Positions 37,201 through 49,200 of a stretch of DNA of 64,000 bases are shown one piece after another. The stretch is from Diadema setosum (Eukaryota > Echinodermata > Echinoidea > Diadematoida > Diadematidae): contig NC_092700.1 of assembly GCF_964275005.1 (NCBI RefSeq), positions 16,834,617 to 16,898,616 of the forward strand. The letters run 5' to 3'. Under the pieces are notes generated by a model. That model worked only from the letters and a program-made list of their open reading frames with translations. It was not told the origin of the DNA and searched no databases. Position 1 is the stretch's first letter, and every line of letters begins with the position of its first letter. The translations under genes were made by a program, and so were the position numbers.

Positions 37201-40200
37201 GTGACATATATCATCGTAAGTCTCCAAAATCTGGTCAGGAACCTATGCAGGGATGCCCTGACAGGATGCGTTCATAAAACTTATGCTGTACATTCAAAAC
37301 CCATGTCGATTTCACGAAACTTGACCAAATTGTAGAAAGAGGCTTATCAATTCCAGAAAAACAATCAAAAGTGGGGGTTCATGTGCTAGTTGTTGTGCTG
37401 GTAGCACTCCCATATGATAGAAATCATCCTAGGACCCCCAAATCTGGTTATAAACCTAACGTGGATGCCCTGATTAGGTGGGGTTCATGAATGTCATGCT
37501 GTACATTCAAAACCCATGTCATTTTTACGAAACTTTATTAAATTGTAGAAGAAGGGTTACTTATATAACGCAGAACAATTGTAAAAATGGGGGGGGGGGG
37601 GGTTCATGTGCTCGCTTTTGTGCTAGCAGAGCCCCCTTGCGACAGAAATCATCGTGACACCCCCAAATCTGGTCAGGAACCAGTGCAGGGATATATACCC
37701 TGCTAGGATGCATGAATCTCATGCGGTTCACTCAAAACCCCATTTTCTTTTTTTTTTCTTTCTTTTTTCAAAAACAAAAAACAAAAAAGTGTCATAATTG
37801 TATTGATATGGTAGAAAAATATTCAGAAAGGAAGGTCCATGTGCGTTTTTGTTATTTCCCTTACACAGCCATAATGATATCATGTGGACGCAAGCGTGGA
37901 AAACTCCACATTGACATGCTTGTTTGTTTGTTTTACCCACTTGCTGTAACCATGTGCAGTAAGTTATAATGTAGGAAGAAGAATGAATATAAGGAAATGG
38001 GAATTTTGCCATTAGTCTGACGGTCCTCCAAAGGAAAAACAAATCTTAATATAATAACGTTGATTGTAGATTGCATGTGTTGGTTGTTGCAGTGGTTGGT
38101 AAAGTGCGTGTTGTGAATTATGGATACTATGTACCTCGAGTACCCCCCCCCCCGAAATTTGATTCTCCTTTTGTTACACCAGATTTGGTAATCAAAATTA
38201 ATATTTGAATGGTGTAAGTGATAAATACATATTTGGTAATACTTTCGTAACCTTGTATTTTGTAACCAAAAATAAAGAAAACCCAAATATTTTGTATTAG
38301 TAATGACAAGTTTAAATCTAATTTAGATTTTAACAGAGATATTCAGATTGTCTTACTTGTTAGACCTAAAGATGAAATGTGTCTCATGTTTGTTTTGTTG
38401 TTGTTGTTGTTGTTGTTGTTGTGTAGACTAACACCTAGTCTAGTAGACTATAGTAATCCCCGACTAGGGCCTATAATGCCCTAGGTACCTTAGCACTCGA
38501 TTTGACCATGTTAATGAACAGATAATGAACTGCATGTCACAAAACAGATCTATGGATTGAAAATGTAAACAGCTCAGTTCCACTTCCAAGCTTACCGATC
38601 CCGTCGATCAGTGTCGTGCTACCATGACCATGATGCGGCTCGGACCGCTGAACTTTGCGTAGTACGTACAGATTGTAACGCGTACAGTCGGCACGCGAGC
38701 CGAGCGAGGCCCCCGCGGCCGCGGTGGGGAGATGCTGTCGGATATCCGTACGTACCACACTCTAGCTCGATATACTTTGTAAAGTACTACATAGCAGCTG
38801 CTCAGCTCAGCTAGCTCAGCCCATCACTCGTGAGTGCGCTTCTACGCTCTTTGTTACGTCACTGAAACCTGCGCAGCTAGGATGCGCACAAACTCAACTG
38901 AGGAACGTCCTTAAAAAGACCTAATAAAATGCTTGCAAAATGTTTTAATATGCAAAAGAAATGTAAAATATATGTCATGATTATCAATGTAAATATGTTG
39001 TCAGTGTCGTTCCGGTTTTTATCGCTTCTAGAAACTCCCCCAAATATCACATTTTTGGAGGACCCCGTTGCAGCTTTTGCGAAAAAGATAGTCACGTGAC
39101 CAACACCCCTGAACCGATTGATGACGTATAAGCACGGAGTTGTGCTCAGTTAGCAGACGCCGCTCAGCACAAGCACTCAGATTACTAGCTTGGTACACGC
39201 GCGTACACGATAGCTAGCCCGGCCAGGCCCGGGCCCCGCGGGATGTGCGCTCCCGGTCGACACACTGACAGTCGACATGTACGCATTACCACGTACATTA
39301 TCACTATAGTTAGCTTGCACAGATACCTGGTACCTCGAGCATAATGTCTTCCCCTATATGGGTAAACTTCGACATTGATGATGATGATGAAGACTGCAGC
39401 TCTGACGATAGCGGAGAGGAAGAGGAGGCACATGAAGTTGAAGGGGAAGATGGGGAGGGAGAGGCAGCCGATGAACCAGAACGTTATCGTGGGGCTGCAC
39501 CTTACCGATATGAACCAGCTGCATCTCCCCCGCTGCCAGTGCAAGAGCGTATGAACATGGCACCAAGCCCAAGAATAGACCTCACAGAAACGATCGCCTG
39601 GGAAATACAGAGTGGTATGTCTGGTATGCCCCCATATAGTTTAACGTTAGAAAGGATATACTGTATTCTACATGACTGACATTGTAAGTTGTAACTGTCT
39701 AGTAAGTAGATTAGAAGAACGGGCCCAGCTCGCTCACAAAGTGAGCGGCTACTCTGGCCGCAGCAAGCAAGCGGGAGCGTCCCGGCCGTGGCCTGGCCCG
39801 TCAGCCGGCACTTACAAGTTAAACTACCAGTAGTAGTCTAGTAGTAGATCTAGTAGCAGTCTACTAGTAGTTATAGTAGTCTACTAGTAGTAGTAGTCTA
39901 CTAGTACTACTACTAGTAGTAGTACTATTACCACTTCGGCACTAGGTCTAGTAGACTAGTAATTAGTAATAGCAGAATCTTTGGTAGTAGCACAGAGGCT
40001 ACACTCTAACGCCTAACGGTTAGGGGGATATGTTGTTACAGGGTGGGTCGTGGCTAAAAAAAAGAAGAAGAAGAAAAAAAAAAAGGCCTAACCAGTTTCC
40101 CATAGTCAGTTTCTGCAATATGATCAGTAATTTAGATGCGTCATTTTCAAAGAAAAACGATACCAAGAATGATCGTCAATTTTGGTCGAGTAGTTTTTGT

Positions 40201-43200
40201 TATATGCTAAAAAATCATACTTATCTACCGATGAATGCCACGGTGGGGCTGGATTCACGAGTAGGTCTAGACCTATAAAGCAGACGGGTCGCCGTAGCAT
40301 TAGTACAGACACGCAGTGGTGGTGGGGCTATCGTGAAATAGGCCCCACCGCAGTGCGCGTGCACCGTACCCGTGCGTTTATAGCAAGCAAGGGTAGGTCC
40401 TCCTAGGGTTTAGGGTTAGGTAGGGTTGTATTTATGGTTAAATTGGCCGTTAAATTAGTTGAGCCGAGGGCCATATTATGAAGTCATTTTCGCCGCATTC
40501 ACGAGTATTCACTGTGGAAGGCAGCCCCACCGCCGTGCTTACCTACCGAGATGAACGCCACACGGTGGGGCTGAAACAGGCGAGTCGCCGTAGTATTACT
40601 ATAGTACAGACACGCAGTGGTGGGGCCTATTTCACGAGTTTGCCGAAAATAATGGATATCCAAGCGTACCACAGTTGCAATCTGTATTATTGGCAGTATT
40701 AAATCCGATACAGTTCATTAAATATTCTTTTGTCTAAAGGCTCAGCCAATGACAATAGTGCAGCGCAGCACCTGCTATGCGCTCGCTAGCTCGCTCCCCC
40801 GCCAGCGCTAGCTAGCCAGTGCAGCCGCCGCCGGCGGCCGGCTGTCGCTGCGCTGCGCTAGCCATAGCCTTGCCAGCTCGCTGGCTACGGCTAGACTGGT
40901 CGTGAACGACTCCGTTCTTAGACGTCATCACAATTTAGAAGTGATAGTGCGCCGCATGCGGTGAAAGTATAGCAAGTTTTCCAAAACCGAGGAAATTGCA
41001 TCCATTATGTTAACAAATATAGAACAAAATTCAGAACAGTAAAAAACCCCGCACAACCATAGAATTACTTAGAATTTAACATTTAATATTATTACATCAT
41101 CGAGAAAAAAATGCCTAAACCATTTTATTAGGTCTTTAAGTGGGTGTGGAGGTAGAGATGATGACGTAACAGTTTGGCATAAATACATAAATGAAGGTGG
41201 GCTAAAAGAATTTTGTCGTGAATATAAAATATACACACAAGGACAATGGAGCTCAGGTGTCAAATTCCAGCGGGGTCCTAAACCATGCAGGCCGTGTGAC
41301 CATGATAACAGACAGCTGCCACGCGCAAGAATTCCAACAATTGAGTGTAACAATAAAAACTTAGAGAGCGCAACAGGCAGATCTGATCGAAGAATAATAA
41401 TGTACATGGTTAGGATCCCGTCGGACTACTACTAGAAGATAAATAAGATAGACAAGGGAGGAAATACTGAGCAACAAGTACTATACAATATGCATGGCCG
41501 TAGCTGCTCAAAAGATATTGTTTTAATTTTCGTTTGAATGAGGTTAAAGTGGTGCAGCTTGTAAGTTCCGTAGGGAGTTCATTCCAGTACTTAGGTCCAG
41601 TGAACATGATAGTTTTTATCGCAAAAATTGTTCGGGTACGTGGAAGGTGATACGTGGAATATGATGACTCTGATGACTCAGTCATTATACATCTATGGGC
41701 ATACTAGTACACAGGGATGATCAGGGGCATCGATTCTATATCGGGGGGGGGGGGGCAAAGGGGCATTTGCCCCGCCCCTACGGAAATGTTTGGGGGCAGA
41801 CATAATAAGTCCCCAAGCAATTTCCGAGATGAGGAAAAATCTCGAACTTTCTTTATGGAAAGTTATCCAAATACCGCCAGAACTATGACCCCGTTTACAG
41901 TGCGAGGCTCGGCCGCGGCCGAGCCACGGCCGAGCCCGGCCTCTTCTTGGTGTAAACGCAAACTGGGCCAAATGCGCGGCCAATTTTAGTCTGGCTTCCA
42001 GACCCTCTGCCCGTACCATTTCGCTATTCACGATATTAACCCCCTCAACGTGGAAAACTAGTATAGTTTAAGGTGGTTTTGTCCTGCAAAGGATATTTCC
42101 TTCGGCAAAGGCCTTTGCCCGAACGGCGACTTCGTCGCCACGGAATCCAGTTGGCAACGGGTCTGAAAACCAGGCTATACCAAATTGCGTTTGTTTACAA
42201 GCAGAGCGCCACTACGACAAAATATTGAAAGGTTTGAATTAAAAGCGCGGCCGAGCCCAGCAGTGTAAACGGACAAAATTGCGAGGCTCGGCCGCGCAAT
42301 TGAGGTCGGGCTCGGCCGCGGCCGAGCCGCGGCCGAGCCCGGCCCCGCACTGTAAACGGGGTCCTAGCACCAGATCGTTGAATTGCAATCATAGACTCCG
42401 TTTACAGTGCGAGGCTCGGCCGCTGCTCGGCCGCGGCCGTGCCCAGCCCCGCTTCAGTGTAAACGCGCAAAAGGCCAAATGCGAGGCCAAAATTGGCCTC
42501 GCATTTGGCCTCGCTCTGGAGGTGGTCTCGGCCGCGGCTCGAGCCGAGCCCGGCCTTTTCTTGGTGTAAACGCAAACTGGGCCAAATGCGCGGCCAATTG
42601 CGCGGCCAATTTTAGTCTGGCTTCCAAACCCTCTGCCTGTATCTTTCGCTATTCACGATATTAACCCCCTCAACGTGGTTTTAAAGTGGTTTTGTCCTGC
42701 AAAGGATTCTTTCCTCCGGCAAAGGCCTTTGCCGAAGGGCGACTTCGTCGCCACGGAATTCATTTGGCAAAGGGTCTGAAAACCAGACAATACCAAGTTG
42801 CATTTGTTTACAAGCAGAGCGCCACCTATACGACAAAATATTGAAAGGTTTGAATCAAAAGCGCGGCCGAGCCCGGCAGTGTAAACGGACAAAATTGCGG
42901 GGCCCGGCCTCGCAATTGAGGCTGGGCTCGGCCGCGGCTCGGCCGCGGCTCGGCCCAGCCCCGCACTGTAAACGGGGTCTACAACATGCAAAAGCTCCAC
43001 TACTGGGTCCCTTTCAATAGGCTTTGTACACTTTTGAGATCGACGTATTTCCTATAACATTTTATCAAAGAGTGTGCAGCAGATCTTTCACTTACAAAAA
43101 TTCCCTCTAAATATTTCACCCAAAGATGGCTGAATTTCAGTTCTGAAAATACAAAATCTCCCTCGCGTGAGAGGGGGATAGGCCTACCCCCTTCTATACC

Positions 43201-46200
43201 CTCCCCGTTCAGTCCTTTCTACTTAAGATTAACAGATTTCTAAATGTTTCATCTAAAGTGTGCACCAGGTCTGTTACTTCAGTTGAAAAAAAAAATGTAA
43301 AAGTTCTGTGGGTGGGAGGAGATATCTCGGTTCCTCCCCCCCCCCCCCCAAAAAAAAAAAATAATAATAATAATAAAATAGAATTAAAAAAAAAAAACAC
43401 TGCTGGGATTGAAATTTTCCCCGAATTCATCATAAATGAGTTTACGAGATATTTTCATCTGAATTCTAAAAATGCAAAAGCACCCTCGTATGCAGGGGCG
43501 TCGATCTTGCAGGACGGGGGCGGACGGGGGGGGGGGGGGGCGGACGGACGGGGGGAGGGGGAACAATCATTTTTATTGCCAATGATTGCCGAAAGGAGGA
43601 AAATTTTCTTGCTTTTTTGATAGAAAACTGTCCAAATATCTTATCCAAAGTGTGCACCAGATTGCAGAATTTCAATTCTGAAAAGTGCAAAAAACAAAAC
43701 AAAAAAATAAAATGTCTATCGGTCCTTTTCCTTATTTCTTTTTAGATTGACAGATTTCCAAATGTTTCATCTTAAGTGTGCACCAGGTCTGTCACATACA
43801 AAAAAAAAAAAGGACACAAAAGATCCACCACGGGTGGGAGGGAGGGGATATCTTCTTTCAATAAACCCTTTTCCCGCTTGGTTTCCCATTAAAAACTCTA
43901 GTACACTTTGGGGATTGACAGCTTTCCAAATTCAATCAAAAATTTTCATTCGTGTTGTATTATAAGAATGCAAAAGCCCACTCGTATGCAGGGACGTCGA
44001 TCCTGGAGGACGGGGGGGGGGGGGGGGGCAGACATGTCATTTTGTCCCTCAATAATTCCCAAAATGAGGAAAATTTTCTTGCGTTTTATCCAAATGTATT
44101 ATCCAAAGTATGCACCAGACTGCTGAATTTCAATTCTGAAAATGCAAAATCTTTCTCGCGTGGGAGGGGAATATCCCCTCCCACCCCCTCCCCCGTTCGG
44201 TCCTTTTCCTATGGACTTAGTACAGATTTAGATTCTCAGATTCCCAAATGAACCCGATCTTTTTTTTTTTTTGATAATTTCCCAAATGCAGCCATCAAAT
44301 ATGCTTATACGAGATATCTCAATTTCAACTTTAAAAAGACAAAAGCTCCCTCGTATACGGGTGGTGATAGCACTCGCCCACGCCTTCTCCCTGCTCACCC
44401 ACCCCCCCCCCCGCCCCCATGCATTAGACTGTATCTACACTTTGAACATACAGTTTTCCAAATATGCCACAAAATGTGTGCACCAAAACGTTTAAATGCA
44501 ATCAGAAGATACAGAATCTCCATCGTGTATGAATAGGAGGGGGGAATAGGGCTTATCCCCTCCCACCTTCTCTGATTGACAAAATTAATTTCCAGATATT
44601 CCAACAAAAGTGTGCACCAGATTGTTGAATTTCAGTTCTAAAACTGAGAAAAAAAGCTCCCTCGAATATGGCAGAGGTATCTTGCCACCCTCCCTTTGCT
44701 TGTTCCCCTCTATAGACTTAGTACACTTTACTGAATGACAATTTCCGAATTTTCCACAAAAAGTGTGCTTCAGATCGCTCTATATTTCAATTCTAATAAC
44801 GCAAAAGCTCCGTCGAGTGGGAGGGGGAATCCCCCTCCCATACCCTCCCCCTAAGCTCTACCTCATTAGACTTTGTACATACACACAGATGATGCACACT
44901 CGGAATAAGAGCTAAATTTCGTAATTTTAACACTTCCCTGAAAAAAAGCCCTATCTATTTCTATTATTTTTTTTTTTGGGGGGGGGGGCCGCTGGAAAAA
45001 AAAAATTGCAAAAAAAAAAAAAAAGTATGGCACCGAAAGTTTGCACCAGATCGCTGAATTTCAGGTCTGAAAAATAGAATGCAAAATCACCTTCGTGTGG
45101 GAGGAGAAATGCCCTTTATCTACACCCTCGTGTGCTTGCTTTTTCTGTTTGATTGCTTAACAGACAGCGTTCATGATATTCATTGTAAGAATTAATACAA
45201 TAAGTTTATTTAAATGATATCAATTTTATAGGCAAATTGTTCAATGTAATCTACATCAAAATACACTGCTACCTTAAACAAGTCGGAAAAAAAAGTTCTC
45301 ACCGTGGGAGGGGGGAACAGTGGGAGGGGGACACCCCACCTCCCACACCCTCCCTCCCCCAGATCAAATCCTGGCTACACAGGTTACAGGTCCCATTATT
45401 TAGTAGGCCTACACGCAGTGATGTCGCACAGGCGGAGCAAGAGCTGAGATACCACGGTTAAGTCATTGAATTATCTATGAATATTTCTTTTTCTTACTTT
45501 TTTTTTGATAGGAAAACAATCCAAAATTTCACCAAAAGTGTGCACCAAATCGCTGAATTTCAGGTCTGAAAATACAAAATCTTCCTCGTGTGGGACCCTC
45601 CTCCGCTCGGTCGCTCCGCTCCCTTGCACAGATATTCCAACTCCAAGTCCCTCCCCCACCCACCATCATTAAAACAGAACGATGCCCCTTGAGATGATGG
45701 CTTTATTGACTTTAATCAAGAAAAATGATAAATACAATGGCTACAGGAAAATATCTACTACATTATTACATACAAATAAATGGAGATCCATATTACCATT
45801 CTATTGATTTTGTTTGGGCATTTTTCAGGGCGAAGCTACGTTTTTGAAAGGGGGGCGTCAAAATCGCCTGTCAGTCAAGAAGAAAGAAAATCAAAAGACA
45901 AAAGAAATAGCAACAAAATAGTCTTACTACTTTTAAGGTCTGATTTTCCGCCGAAAGTCGACTGACAAGCAATAAAAAAGCAAACAAACAAAAACAAGAA
46001 CAAAAAGTCTTTAAAGTGTGTGCATGTGTGTGTGTGAGTGGGTGTGTGTGAGTGGGTGGGGGGAGGGGGGGGGGGCAGCCCCCCACCAAGCTTCTCCCCC
46101 TCCTCCTCCCTCCTCCTCCCCCTCCTCCCCCCCCCCCCTCCCCACAAGGCTGCGCCAGTCCGGTTTAATATGGGCTTGTAATCGTGGTGATGGTGACTAT

Positions 46201-49200
46201 CGTCGACCATCCTCAACCCCCACTCCTCAGTATGGATTTACGCCGTTGCTGTGTAGTAATTTTTAATCGCTTTCCCTTCTTGTTTGCCATTTTGCCTCTG
46301 ACGAAGATTCTGCTATAGGATCGAAGGCCACTAGTGGAACAGGCAATTGGATAAGCATTTTCAGCAGCTTTATTTTTTCTACCTCAGTCATGTCAGTAAT
46401 CCTTACATCGCGCAAGTCTAAGGCAAGTTTTCGGCTTGTAAAAGGCAACTTTTCCTACCGAAAATACTCGTGAGATTTGAATGTATGGTAGAACTGATTT
46501 ACATTTATCTGATTTCCTTTCACAATCCAGGTCCCCTCGTGAGCTATCTCTCCACTTTGGTAGACCCTCGAACTCTTTGCGTCTTGGGCGGGTTGGGTGC
46601 GAGTGGAGCAATTGCCGTATCGGGATATCTCACGTCACCATTTTGGTTTGCTGTTATGATGTTTCTTACAGGTAAGACATGCAACATCGTCACATTCAAG
46701 GGCGCCGGAAGGGGGGGGGGGGGGCTGGACGGCAGAGGGGGCACTTGTTTTTTGGTTTTTTGTTTTGTGTTTTTTTTTTTTTGGGGGGGGGGGGGCAAAA
46801 CGAGTTTTTGCCCCCCACCCCGTGTCCCTGTAACAAACAATTAATAAATTATTTAAAGACCAAAATTAGCAATAAAGACACTTTTCTTGTCTGAAAGTTG
46901 AAAATTATAAAAAAGCGACAATCATAATACCCCAAAAATATACATTATCATATTTATACACTAATATTTACTTGTGAGTAAATTTACTGTGTAGCTCGCG
47001 TCCTCAAGTGTGTCCCCTGAAACATACCTTTAGTAAACCTTCAATTTTTCCTATTCTTTTATGCTTTCTAGCAATACTAGAATAATTTTTATTGCTCGAA
47101 CAGTGCGATCACGTTTAAAGGGACTGTACAGTACTGGTTGATGTGAAGATTTAGGTTTATAACATATTTTTTTGGTGAGATTATGAGAAACCTCTTATGA
47201 AAAATGAAAGAGTATGTAATTTAAAGAAGTTCAACGTTTATTTGATGAAAATTGGCCTTGAAAAGGTTGAGATATCAAAAAAAAAAAAAGCGATCATAAT
47301 AAAATAACCATTGACATGCCACGACTTTTATTAGGATCTCTTTGTTTTACCTTGTTTTGTGATATCTCAGCCATTTCAAAACCGATTTTCATCAAATGTT
47401 TGATTCCCCTTAGAATTGTAAGCTTTTTAACATTTCATAGAGTGGTTTTTGAATATCTCGCAAAACGTTACAAGTTGAGTTCCTACCTCAACCAGTACTG
47501 TACAGTCCCTTTAAGCTTTATAATGAATACATTTCAGACGAATGGCAAAGTGAAAGTGGCTCGCTCCCTCTGCCCGTACTTATGGTAAAATGAATAATTT
47601 TCATAAATATAGTCCTTCGCAGTGATTTTTTTAAACTATGTTTAATTCCCTAGAAATTTTATTTAAGATGCTCTATATAAATGCGACTTTTATACTCTGT
47701 TTTTACAAAAGGTCCCTACCGACGGTCAGGTGGGTATCCTCCCTCCCACACCCTCCACCCCCCCCCCCCACCCCCCCGCCGAGGATCTCACACCGTCACA
47801 TGAAATTAGATGTACCCCCGTATGTTATAATCATAGTCCTTCGCACTGATTTTTTTTTCACTATGTTTAATTCCCTTTAAAAAATGCTTTTAGATGTTCT
47901 ATAAACGCGACTTTTGTACTCTGTTTTTACAAAAAGTCCCTACCGTGGGAGGGGTATCCCCCTCCCACCCCCCCCCCTGCTCGCTCGCTTCCTTCCCTCG
48001 CCGAGGATATCACACCGTCACATAAATGTTCCCCCGTCGAGATTTTGCCCCCCCCCCACAAAAAAAAAAAAAATCAAACCAAAATACAAACAAACAAACA
48101 AAAACAAAACAGAAGTGTTCCGGTGCGCTTGGTCACATTTACATCAATTGCGTGAATAAGACACGGTGGTTTTATTTTGCTGCTGATGCCTTATAGTGAG
48201 TTTGGGACATCGTGATTTGACGTCACTGAGAGTATCTCACAGTCATTCTATAAAATGCAGTCTTTACACTGTCCTGAAGTTGAGCAGAGATGGGAACATG
48301 ATAAAGAAAGTGTTCGAATCCGATTCTCTGATCGTATGATCTTCGGATTATTCGCGAGGGTATCTTAAAGCTATCGTAATTTCTCAAGATTGCTAGCAAA
48401 GAGGTCGTATTGGCTTTGCCTATTGCCCTATTGATCAGCTTTTAATCAGCTTCGGGGCCAACTTCGCGCGAATTGAAAATTTCATATCCATATTATGGCT
48501 ATCCTGTACCAATTTCGGGACAGTGAGACGCCACCTTCACAAATGCACACGAAGATGTTGGAAGTGGCCTGTAAGGAATTCATTATCTTTTCCGTTCTCG
48601 TGCTTAACTACTAAGTATTTAAACTTTTTCACGTTTCCAGTGTCACTTCACAGCTTCTATGTTTATCGCAATGAATGTGAGACTTGAAACCATAATATTC
48701 GCCATTGGGTTCATGCATGTCATTGATAGAAGTGATTTTTTCCCCTTCTCCACAGGGTTGTTCAGCTCCCCTGTCAACCAAATATCCCACGTTGTCTTAC
48801 ATCAACACTTCGGTGACAAATTCGGATATGCAAATTCCATCTGTCTCATGGGATGCTTCGTTGGGGGCGCGCTTTTTCCCGTCTTGACGTCAGCCCTACT
48901 GGAAGGATACGGACTCGAGGGAGCCATACTTTGTTTGGCAGCCTTGTATCTAAACTGTGTACCAGTAGCAGCGACGCTCCGTCCACCTGTGGACTTCGTG
49001 GATAGAACGGAACTCCTATCCAATGAAGATGACCGGCCGAGAATGTCGGAGTCTTCAGCACACCTGCTAGAACGAACAGACGACGACACGCCCACAAAAC
49101 CGATAAACCAATGTCACAATACCCTTCGAAGCCGAGAAACCGCATCTCCTAAATGGACTCGGGAACGGATCCTGGACTGTGTCTGGTCGGATTTGGGAGT

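Noticed and set aside
36430..37860. CRISPR-like array
   Set aside because: The ~210-bp units have no short identical repeats separated by unique spacers, and the genome is animal. It is an ordinary diverged satellite.
43258..43702. Overlapping proline- and glycine-rich open frames
   Set aside because: They arise from G- and C-tracts in the degenerate repeat array.
48300..48345. GTTCGAATCC word suggesting a tRNA T-loop
   Set aside because: The flanking sequence does not form the acceptor or anticodon stems of a tRNA.
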